Shown: positions 15,501 through 27,500 of the stretch, piece by piece
Numbering within the stretch: the first letter of the stretch is position 1
Layout of the letters: every line of letters begins with the position of its first letter
Source of the DNA: Cyprinodon diabolis
Lineage: Eukaryota; Chordata; Actinopteri; Cyprinodontiformes; Cyprinodontidae
Reading direction: 5' to 3'
Assembly (NCBI GenBank): GCA_030533445.1
Contig: CM060073.1
Coordinates: 39,219,428 to 39,283,427 of the forward strand
Length of the DNA: 64,000 nt
Notes under the pieces: generated by a model
The model's database searches: none
What the model saw: the letters and a program-made list of their open reading frames with translations, nothing else
What the model was told of the DNA's origin: nothing
Translations under genes and position numbers: made by a program

Positions 15501-18500
15501 TCTGCTCTGTTCTGTTGTTGCAAGCACGAGAGCAGCCTGGCTTTATTTACTCTGATGAGTTGGGGAAAAAAGTTTTAACACGTTTTAGTGAGAAGGTACA
15601 CCTCAGAAAATCTGTGCAGTCAGTTCATCAGGATTATGATCCCACTAAATTATGCAGTTCTTGTTCAGAACGACAGACCCTCAGCACACCGGCAGCACTG
15701 GGAATCCCCACTGAAACCATGGTGCTTAGATCAGCCTGTGGGGGATTTCCCGTACCATTCGTAGTGGCTTAAAGTAAATATAAATACTTTTTAAGGTTTG
15801 TGGTAAAAATTACAAGTACAAGAATATACAATTGGTATTTTTCATTGGCAGGTTTTAACTTTTTTAGTTCATTTGGGTATTTATAAACTCTCTCGTCATC
15901 AAAAACTATCAGAGCTCTCCTTTTTTCTTTGTAGCCTACATGACAAACCAGCTTTAAATAAAAAAAAAACTTGCCGTTTAACCCTTTATATGCATTCTTT
16001 TTTCATATGCAGACAGCTCTCCAGAAGCGATACCGGCTTGCATGTAGTGTCTCCACCAAAAAAATGCTTGGATCAGCTTTTCTGATTGGTTGATGCTCTG
16101 GGGCCCAGTGGCAAAAGTTTGAATTTCTGTACTCCAGCGTCAAACACTTGGACGCCAGAACGCTCGGATGTTCCGCTTCCAATGCTCAGAAGCACCACTG
16201 GACCTATTGACTCCGCCCCCCCATCGAATTTGCATTTAAATTAGATGCTTTGATGCCCAAAATGCATTTGGTATGAGCACTCTACAAAACTGCAAAACAA
16301 ATAACACAAACATTTTTTTCAGTTTTGTTTCCAGAGTAGATCATGTAAAACTGTGCATTAAATGAACGAAAAAACGAACCACTAGTTTTACGCTAGGGTC
16401 TATGGAAAAACTCATATAAAACATGTAAAACTAATCCGATTAGTTTCTTCACACAGCCTGAACCAACTATACAAACACTTAAAGGCACAAAATAATACTG
16501 TTGCAACAACTGTTATCACGAGAGATGGCCCTTTAATCAGTAACAGGAGCATCTCTAATATTAACATGTCTAAAGGCAGACGAAGCTTTATCTGGTTGAC
16601 AAGAAAACTGAAATAAATATGTCTATGGTGAACAAAGTAACTGCAAGACCCAGATATAAATGGGGAGAGCTGGTTAGGTCTTTGGCTAGCTGTGCTCAGT
16701 AGCTAACAGGTTAGCCTCTTTCAGCTCAGTCAGTCACCCATATTAAGCTACACTTCACCATTTATTTTCTACAAGTAGAATAAGTGTTGTTTTCTTTGTC
16801 TAAAATCTCCACGACAGTAATTTTTTAAGAAGTTCCAGTTCTCTTTCCCTGCCCTAAGATCTCAATGAAAAGAATAAAAAGCACTGAAGCTTTTTGTGTC
16901 AACTTAAACGCTCAAGGCTGGTTTAAGCTCAGAAACCAGGTTGTCTGGCTGTAGGGCTGGGTATTGTTCAAAAATTTTCGGTTCCGGTACCAATACCGAT
17001 ACCTTCACTTCGATACTGAACAATACTTTTTTTGATAGCTGTTTTATAATATCAATTCAAAGAAAAAGAAAATTACACAACATAAAAAAGTACAAATCTT
17101 GAGTTTTATTTTAAGCTCTGATTTTTCCATTTACATTTTTCCTCTTACATAAAAAAAAAAAAAATTTAGTGTCTAATATTCACTGTTACATTGTGAGGAC
17201 CTTTTTACTTAGCAGTTTTCCTTCAGAAAAATTACCATGTCTGACAAACAAGCCCGTTGAATGGGATCCTATTGACAGCGCACCGCTGGTATGTGGGGGT
17301 CTGAGCGGCTCCGACAGAAATATTGGAAGGCAGGATGAAATGACTGCACTGATTAAGTTTTCAGGTGGATTTTCTCACTTAAAAACATAATAAAACTACT
17401 TTATTCCCACTGATCACAGCAAATATAGCTGCAAGGCAAATAAAGGATAGAGTAGCTCCGCCCAACGCGCGTCAGAGCCACTTTTCGACCGCGCAGCCAG
17501 AGCAGCAAAGATGCTTCAGCCGTGCGTCAGAAGCTGGTACAAGCAGCAAAAAAGGAAGCAGCAGACGCGATTTTGCTGCTCCTCCTGCGTCCTGTTTGAA
17601 AGCAGCATGATTCACTCCGCTCTGGCTTTGCGCTGCCCACGGGCTGCTGAGATGAGGATGGTTGCGCTGGCTGCGGTCCGCTCTTCTTGCAGTCAAACAC
17701 CGAGCAACTTTCTGCTCTTAAATTGTTTCCGTGCACGATATATTGCATTGTGCACTATTAGCATCAGTCTTAATAAAGTGAAGCCGCACTTTTGACCTGG
17801 GGGGCATTTTAAAAGGGTTCCATGACGCTCGCAACCAGTTCACAACAGATACACATGAACCCTGGCTGTAGGCGTGACCACCTGTGTATTTTTCCTGGAT
17901 GACGCAATCACGTTAAGTGTTACAGCCAATCACCGAAACTTGGTACCGAAAGACGAGGCATGTTTCGATACTCTGTAGAACCGAAGCATTTCGGTCGGTA
18001 CCATAAAAGAACCAAAGTTCGGTACCCAGCCCTATCTGGCTGTGTGTTACTTCGGCAGACACTCTGGTGCACTGCCCCGAAATTGTAGATGACCGCAGAC
18101 AATGCCATGGACAGGAGGCCTTTGATTGGTCAAATCTACACTATACGCATTTCCTGTTTGGTACCTTACGAGCTTGTTTTGTATGTATTCTGCCATTGTG
18201 TAAACAACTCGTAAAGTTGGGCCAGCTTGAAGAGCGAGGTGCGTGAGAACGCTGGGACCCTTTTTCCACCTGGATCCCCGCTCTTTTTCGCCCTCATGTC
18301 CTTCTGTTGTCACACACTTTTTGCAGTTTATGTATTGAAACACAAAAAAAATACATGTTTATAATTTATAATGTGTGACAGAAACATGTGAAAGAAACTG
18401 TAGTGCAGGTTGTGAAACTGTCACCAGTTGAAACGATAAAACATTAGAAAATATGTTCTATTTAGCAGTAATAGCAAAGGTTAATCAATCAGTGGATTCC

Positions 18501-21500
18501 AATATGACAGTTTAGGTTTGTCACTCTTACTTGGAAAAATTAGATAATATGTGCATGTGGGAGTCAGTAAAAGGAAAGAATTCACACATGTGTTGCAAGA
18601 GAAATGTTACACTTCATACTTTCGCTTTTGTTATCAGGTTGTAATCAGTTGTCCCATTCATACAGATCTAGCAGGAAGCTAGACTACTAGGAGTGGTTGT
18701 ATCACGTAACGAATAGAAGGGGTGGTCGTATGAAATTTAGTCGCCTATTACAGTTTCTTTTTTCATGGTTCATCCTAACTTGGGTAACAGCAAGTGAGCT
18801 CGACCTCCTTCAATTAAAAAACAAATCAATGTTTATAGTAAAATGGCTAATGTATTACTTCAAATCGTTGAAAACAAGAGAAATATAAATAAAATCAAAT
18901 GGGAACAGAAAATAAACAGTTCATTAAACAATCTCATACTTTAAGCATTAATGACACCAGCACCCTGCTTTTATGTTGTTTTTTTATTGCATTAATGCTG
19001 CTATTTTTTTCTGCCAATGTCGACCTTTAATAATGTGACAAAAGCTGTCTTCCAAAAGCTCTTTCTCACATGGAAGCATTTTCTGATTGCACAACGAGGC
19101 CCTACATGACACCCTCACTTTTCCATCTCATTAGTCTACACACCTTTCTTTCAACGCAGCTGCTGCCTCTCCCTGCCCGTCAGCAGCTACTGGCCATCAT
19201 TTAGTGTAGATTTTTGCCCATTAGGTGCTTATCAGTGACATTGTGCTGACAAACAGATTTATTTATTTTAAATGCTTTTAAAACCCCTAACACTCTGCCC
19301 CAGTGTCTTTAACCAAAATTGGAATTGTAAGTTAGTGATTTTATTTTCACCAAAAGACTTCTAATTCCTTTTCCTTTTATCATAATAGATACATGCATTT
19401 CCATAGTTAATCAAAAGTATATAAAGAGTATTGCTTATGTGAAAATTGTGTGTAACTTGTGCAAAAACATCAAATTATGTGGTGATTCTTTGCTACAAAT
19501 TTCGTTTTTCTCTTTTTGACTAGCAACACATGGGTTCCTGCCTTACATTCAGGAAAAGGCATATTACACTGATACACAATAAAGCATCTGTGTTTGATTG
19601 TCAGCTGGGGTCATGCTGCACAACCACAGAGAGGAGGGTACAGCCACTTCTGTTGAGTGATATCCGTTTGCAGTGGAAGCCAGATGTGATCTACGATGAC
19701 ATGAAGTTAATGTACATGGCACTGACTGCATGTTTTAGAGGAGCAGAGATTAAAAGCCTCCTTTCTTTTTTGAAGAATCCTAGAACCAGTACTGACCTCT
19801 GGTCAGACATCATGTCGCTGATGACAATCTTAGCATTCAATAATTTCACCTTTTAGGTGGTCATTTCCCACTTGCTTGTGTCTGTCACCTCAGTTTTTTA
19901 TATATTTTTTTGTGTTTGTCATTTCAGGATTCCCTTCAAGATCGGACAACCAAAAAAGCAAATAGTCTCTAAAACTGTAAGTCACTAAATCAACCATTCA
20001 TTACATTTTATCTGTCATAACTTCAGTGTGGCATTTTTGTGTGTAGGAGGTTTTTAATTTTTACAAATGAAAAATTAAACTGCGAAGGCTATCATACTTA
20101 AGCCAAAGTCCTTTTTGTAAAACAATTTATAAGGGCTATTTCAGGGGGCAGAGGTGATTACCTTGAAGTGACAGTGAGTGGGTGATCGCCTTACTTGCAA
20201 AAACCACTTCCACTGTAATGGGTCTGGGTTTCTACCTTCCTGTGCCATCCTAGGCAAAAAAAAACATGGAGTGGGTTATATGCAGTCTAGTCAGATTGTT
20301 CACTTGTGACAGTGTGAACTGTTTCCTGTATTGTTTCTGCCCCTGTGTTTAAATGCCAGAGCCCACAGAACTACCAGACAGGAAGCTTTTACAGTTCTGT
20401 AACTTGTTCAACATGTTTTAAGGTGATGATGGACAAACCATTCAGAGCCAAATTAAAACTGCTTTGCCGTCCTATATCAGTCAACTCATCCTCTGTTTGT
20501 TTTCCCCATTCTAGAACCCTGTGTGTCTATGGTGATGTTGTGTTATTGCACACTTTAAAAGAATTGGAATTAGAGAGTAGTAGTGTTTTTAGAAAACTTG
20601 CTGAATTATGTGTTGACAGTAATTGTAAAAAGACAAAAAAACTGAAAAGCATAAGACTTTTTAGGTAACATAATCTTTTACATTTTATTTTCCAGAGTTG
20701 TTTTAATATATATGCAATTGAGGTTGTCACAATTTTAAATGACAAATATAAAATATCGTTCAACAAAAAAATCTAAAGGAGTTTATATATCTTTACTTCT
20801 ATTCCAAATTAGACTTTTAGGACAAACAGAAAGCTGATTTTTAGCTCAGCCTCTACAGCTGAGCTGTTGATGAACAGTGGAGTGTGGTTAGGCCCGTTCT
20901 TCCTGGAGTCAACAATGATCTCCTTCATCTTCTCCACGTTCAGGATCAGGCTCTTGTCTCTACATCATCCCAACCAGCTGCTCCACCTCCTCTCTGTAGT
21001 ACTGGTCATTGTTGTTTCTGATGAGGCCCACCATGTGGTGTCGCCTGCAAACTTTCACGATGTGATTTGTGGTCTATTGATCTCTCCCTTCATTCTCCCC
21101 ACACTCGCGAAAAGAACCCTAAAATACTGTAAGTCTTCCACTCGAGGCAGGAACTCTCATCGGACCTGAAGGGTACAAACCACCTTTTTCCAGTTTAGAA
21201 CCATGGCCTCACACTTGGAGAAGTTAATCATCCTGGCTGCTTTCATTGACGGCTGCGAACCGTCCCAGTGCATGCTGTAGATGTTATCAGGAGGGAGCTA
21301 GCAGGAGGGAGCCAGCAGAACCATGTCACCCGCAAAAAACAGGGAGAAAATCCGCTGGGCCCTTAACCAGACTCCCTCCTGCCCTTGGTTGTACCTAGAA
21401 ATACAAGGTTATGAACAGGACAGGTAACAGAAGGCAGCCCTGCTGGAGTCCAACATGAACCAGGAACAGGTCTGACTTAATTGGGGCAATGTGGACAAAA

Positions 21501-24500
21501 CTCTGGCTCCGCTGGAACAGAGAGCATGGTCCCAAATAAAGGACCCCTGACTCTAAACCCCTGGAGCAACCCCACACAGGGCACCGCAAGGGACACGGTT
21601 GAATGCTTTCTCCCGGGCCACAAAACACATCCAGACTGATAGGACAAACTCGCATGAACCCCCAAGCGCGCTACAGAGGGTGTAGAGCTGCATAAGTGTT
21701 TTAATAACATGGTATGAAAATATTATTTCCATCTTAATGAATTAAACAGACAAATCCCAAATGATAAGAAGAAGTAAAAACAAGACATGTAAAATGCTTC
21801 TGTCTGCATGAATACATTTATATTAAAGGGTTTAATACAAGCAAACTTTCCTTCATCCTGTTTTTCTTTTCAGTATCATCAAATTTAACTTTCTGAATAG
21901 AATCTCTAGAATTTTCTGTTTAAAGTACTTTAAATGTACTTCATAAAAAAATTTTATGTTGGAAATGGCTCAGCGTACACATTTCATATTTTAAAGTATA
22001 TATTTACATTGCATTTTCTTGCATGTTGGGTGGCAGCTATGAGTTGTTTTTGAAAATCACTCATAGATCAATAATTTTTTCAATGAATCTAAAAAGAGAC
22101 ATTCTTAGTAAGTTAGCATATTTTTATGAATGGCTATTTATTTATGTATTATAAATTGTTTTGTGCAATGCTTAGAAATTGCGATGCTCTGTTTTTTTGA
22201 TAAAAGTAGAAGAAGTTGTTGTCATAAATGCAAAATGTAAATATTTTTTAAACAATTTGAGCTTAAATTACTGCCCTTGGGTTCTTTTAGCATATGGTAT
22301 GTTTTAAAGTCTATATCGGTTTGGGCGATATGAAATCTAATATCTTTTTTCCTACCAAGCATGATTTTTTTTTTTTTCTTTTAAGTTCAATCATCCCCTC
22401 TGGGAAATAAACTTAATTTAAAGGGAAACAAAATTCAAGCTGTGAAACAAGCTTTTAAAATAATGTTTCATAAAAAACAATAAAATATTAAAAACTAAAT
22501 GTTTGCAGCTAGTATCACACAGTAAGCTAATTTAGCAATTTTAGTACACACCTACAAACAAAGCTGACACTTAAATGTCTCACTGCTGTGTGTTCACAGC
22601 ATTAGCTTTGTGGCATTTTTACTGTTACAGTGGTTTGTTGTCTTCACGTTCTAACATATTCCATGTAGAAAGGAGTTTAGCTCATGAAATACATCGATTA
22701 ATAAGTCGAATCTAATAACATTACAGAAACTCCTCGTTTTTGTTTTCTACATATTTTATCTTGGTATTACAAAGTAACATGTCTAGATTAAAACATATTT
22801 TTCATTTCGAGCTGACTTTATTTTTCTTTCTTTTATAGGTTGAAAGAGACTTTGAACGTGAATATGAAAAGCTCCAAAAGTAAGTTTTCTGTTAAACAAT
22901 CACTGTTAATAGAGAACATTACATGAAGCATGTCTGGCTTGTGTCATTTTAGTTAAAGTTTATCTTTTCTCTAAAATACGTTGATTGTATAAATCAAAAG
23001 TAAAGATTGTTTGTGCCATGGATATGGAGAAAGATGATTTCTCACTCAACTAATTTTGAGAATAATTTCCTAAAAATAAGTTTTATTCTTTCATAAAAAA
23101 AATTAAATATTAGCAGTTGCTATTTCAGTGTCTCTGTGAAACAAAGAAAGCCGAGATCATAACTCTTAAAATCTGAAGATCACAGCATGTAGAAACTCCC
23201 TGAGGGCTCAGAAAAATGAGTGGGAGAACTGTTTTCCACTCAGGTTTCAATGAGTAGGAGGGCCCTTTATCAGGAAGGTGTGGTACCAATAAACCTTATA
23301 TGTGATTCATGGCAGCGGGCATGTGCAGACATTTAGTTTCCCACCCTAGAGCTGCATATCAACACATCGTGGGGGAATCCATGACGTTACACTGGTGTTA
23401 CGCGCAATCTGCATTTCCTAATTTTGGCAAAGAATTCTCACGTTGTGCAGCTTTTGTAAAATCATTCAACATATGACAAAACTAAAAAAAGCTCATATTG
23501 TAGTTTGATGTGACAAGTCTTCTTTCAATCTGTTCCAGTCATTAAAGCCACACTCATAGACACATAAAAATAAAATAGATAAACATTTATATAACACTGC
23601 AGCCAATGCTTTGAGCCATTAAGTTTAAGCTTGATTTTCTACCTTTGACTTCATCTTTTACATGCATTTTATTAGGGTTTGTGTGTACAGTCTGATATAG
23701 GGAAATTTTTTAGCCTATGAATTTTTTATTTTTGAATAGATTACAGTAATTCTGGCACAGAATAAGGTTACAGCTTATCTACGGAGGAGTTCCTGTCAAT
23801 GGGGCTTTAGGACCTATTCATGCTGCTAGTTTAGTTTTGGTATTGGTTAGTCTAATAAATTTCACACCTTCAGTTGGCACCGTTTGCTATCAGACCAGCA
23901 CTAACAATGTCATGCAGTTGGAACGGATTAGTCCAGTGTTGAATCTCATCTCATTGACCGTTCAGGACCAGTAGCAATAATCTATCCCCTTCCACAATCC
24001 TACTGATATAGAATAAATCCCAATCCCTTGGTCAGTTATTTGAGTTTGTAAAGGATTTATTTAGATCTAGTTTTATCAATAAAACTTATTAAGTAATGTT
24101 TTTTTCTGATCAGCAATGTGATTATTTTCTTTCTTGAGCAGAGCAATAAGTAGAAGTATCTGACTCTTTTCTAAGCTTTATATATAGTAAAATTTTTAGC
24201 ATACATTGGCTTAGATCTGCAGTGTATATTAATATTGTTTTATGATACAATCCAATTCAGCTTATTTATATAACACCAATCTAAAAACATGTAATCTAAA
24301 GGACCTCTATGGGGAAAAGTCAAATCAAAACATACAGATTGTTTAAAAGTTTTCAGTCAAAAGAAACCCATTTTATTGCAACCAGTAATTGACTTGCAGG
24401 ACTAGCTCTTCCTGGATGAGTAGTTAGTAGATAGTTGCTAGCATTTTTGTCGTTGCTCTCATAACAAGCATACATGCAGCAACCGCAAAGAAAAAGAATG

Positions 24501-27500
24501 TCCAGCAGAACCAGGCGTGGTATGAGCTGCCTTCTTCCTAGGCTGACCAGGGGTTCAAGGAGAGAGAAGCAGACCCATAGAAATACTGATCCATAAATAC
24601 CTTCTATGTTGGAAAATTTAACTGTAAACTAGCTTTATTTGTGGCTCTGTCTAGAAAAGAAACTGTTAAGCAGACAAGCTCTTAACTGTTTTTATGTCAG
24701 AGCAATATAAGAGAGCACATACAGTAACAATAAAAGCTTGGCCTATAGCTATGTCTAGGATAGACACAAATCTAAGCACTGAAAAAGAGACCCAACTATC
24801 ATCTAAAATGGAAGATGTTGATGGCATTAGCCAAGTTGACGCCTCCCTCTAGGATGGAGTCACAGCTTTGCAGCAACAGGCCAGATTAAGCTACAATGAC
24901 AAGAAAAAAAGAACATTGACAACATTGGTTGAACTAGCAAATACTCCAATACTCCAGAATCGGAGAATATAGATAGAATGAAGCAGAACATTAAAAAGTG
25001 GTCCGTATGTCTTCCAGCAGCCTAAGCCTATAGCAGCATAACTATACAAATTGCTAAGGATAATCTGAGCCCCTCTGAATATAGGGTGTGTCAAAACGAA
25101 AAGTTTTAAGCCTAGCCTTAAAAGTAGACAGGGTGTTTGCCTCACAGACAAGAGGACCCTGATAACTAAAAGATCTCTCTCCCATTTTGCTCTTAAAAAT
25201 TCTAGGAACCACTATTATAAATGCAGTTTGAGAGCAAAGTGCTCGGTTAGGAAAATAAGGAACAATCCGATCTGTGAAACAAGATGGAGCTTGGTTATTT
25301 ATGATTTCATATGTTTGGAGGAGGATATTAAACACCATTCTAATTATGTAAATTGTACGGGCCTGGAATAGATAGCAGGCCTAATATTGGCAGTAGTGAA
25401 AAGAGTAGCAGCTGTAGGTCACTTTTCTAGCACATTCGGTAAAGGGAGTCAAGGCCTTAACCCCGTACTCATCTAGAAAAGATTTCCCATAGTCAATTCA
25501 ACACCATAGAAAATAGAAAGTCTCAAACCCTTAGAACGCTTTCCAGTTCTTTTGAGATAGATAGATCTCAGTGTTTCTCATCTTTTGTTGAAGCTTAGTT
25601 AGTGTTGTAGGTAATTATCACAGTTTATAAATGTAACAGTTCAAAGTAAATTCCTGATTTAACCAGAGGAGCAATTGTATTGTCCAACTGGGCTAAAATT
25701 GGACAGCTTTTATTTTTTAACAAAATGAAACCATTACTTAACCAACAATTTTTGGGTGTTTAATCAGGTTATCTTGGTATGAAAAAAATCTATTTATGAA
25801 TATAATTCTCAGTAAGTGAATATGAATAGATTAAGTGCTAAATATTGAAATTTTCTTTGCTATCAGTTTACAGTATCTGATTTTTCTAGTCTTCCAAAGT
25901 CGGGTTTTCTAGTAGAACAGTTATGGCATTCTTCATTTTTATGATATAGTCTTTAAAAAGATAGAAGTACTGATGGAAGTGAGCCCCTATACAATTACAT
26001 GTTTTAACAAATCAAGTGTAGTGATATGATGGCTGTCTCTTGGGAGTTTCTAACCCCCCCCCTTTTTACCTTAATTGATATAATGAATGGCATGTGTTTT
26101 CATCCTCACTAGTCAGGTAATTGCTTTTTTTTCTTTTTTTTTCTTTTTTTTACAGCATCAGTATAATACATCGAGTGGAATGATTGAAGATGTTAATATT
26201 TTTTGTGCAGAAATATAGTATACACCGCTAAAAAGATTTCCTCTGCTGTTAATTAGCCAACGTATTTTATGTGGAGGCAATGAAATGTTACAATTTTTTC
26301 TTCTTAAAACTATATTTTGTTTTAAATTAGTTTCATTTTCTTTCAACTTGCTTTTCCATTTCAGTCCTGATTTGAGTGCAGAAGATATAAAACATAGTGT
26401 TGTTTTTTTTTTTTTTACATTTATTGATTCTTTTTATTTTTTATGCACCTTTCTAGATCTATTTTTCAGTGCTGTTGATTAGTTTTTGATAACGGCTGTT
26501 TTTCTCATCCAACAGGCTTGAGGACCAGACTAAGAAGCTTCACAAAGACATGAAGAAGAGCACAGAAGCTGATTTAGGTGTGTTCTGCTAAAAACCTTGT
26601 CTTATCACTAGATTTTATGTTCAGGTATACTTGTTCACCACTTGCTTGATGTTGTTTAGCAGGTTTTACCAGGTTCATAAGATTCAAGTCACTTTTTTTT
26701 TTTTTGGTGATGTGTTAACGAAAAAAAGCCTTACTCTAAATTATCCTTTTCATACTTTCCTAGAGTCCTTTATCTCATTGTATCTCATCTTCCTCTTTGT
26801 GCATTGCTCACTTACGGCTTGATTTGTATATTGTCTTTCCAATCATTTGTTTTTGCACTTGTCAGCAACAGAAACCATGTTTGCTCTAGATGTATTTGCT
26901 TTATATTGTTGGTTTTGGATTTGTGTGTTTGTGAAGTAGCGGTAGAAATGGCCTGTGGTAAGAAGTCGGTTGTGGGGGTGGAGGAGCGGGAACGGATGGA
27001 GAAGCAAGAACCTCCTTCATTTCCTCTCTTTTGTGCTCTGGAATATGGATGTTTGCATCATCAAAGTGTCATAGCTGTCAGGGCCTCATTATTCTTAATG
27101 GATTCCATGTGTTACTCGGGTCCCATCTCCTCCAACTGTTAACTAAACAAAGGGCTGGACCTACCCTAAATGTCAGAACTGTAATAAACGGTTTCTACTA
27201 GTAGTGTTAGCCATTATTTCTCTAGTAAAAGTTTGTAATATTCTGAGCTTTGTTCACACATACTTTGTTCACACTTGGGTTTGCGACAGTAACACTTTTA
27301 AAAGATTAGTAAATTTGTAAATACAAATTGAGTTTCAGAAGTCCTCATACCTCTTTGACATTTTCCTGTTTACAACTGTAACCTTCAATGGTTGTTCTTG
27401 TGATTTGTTTGTGGTAGACCAACACAAAGTAGTGCATAATTATGAAGTGGAAGAAGATTTGAGCCTGGTTTTATAAAATCAGCATGGCATATATAGCCTT

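Larger units (their letters stand above)
9533..19927 (+). other. bin3: bin3 intron 1 (10.4 kb)
   Basis: Longest bin3 intron, between the 8-nt coding part of exon 1 and exon 2. It holds an inverted-repeat element at about 15.4-16.3 kb and a hAT element at 16952-18034 (separate entries). About 11455-11530 resembles one end of a transposon family whose ends read GGTGACCAGACGTCC; its other end was not found. From 9.6 to 11.4 kb, 12 to 15 kb and 18.1 to 19.9 kb I see only AT-rich sequence with no supported feature. Confidence 0.7.
19977..22838 (+). other. bin3: bin3 intron 2
   Basis: 2.9 kb intron. Two antisense non-LTR reverse-transcriptase fragments occupy 20.85-21.69 kb (separate entries). The remainder, 19.98-20.85 and 21.7-22.8 kb, is AT-rich with nothing recognised. 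Confidence 0.8.

Noticed and set aside
15146..16557. Possible hAT element from TAGAGACGCACC to GCATCTCTA
   Set aside because: The end motifs look hAT-like, but the flanking 8-mers do not match and the interval contains another inverted-repeat element; not supported as one unit.
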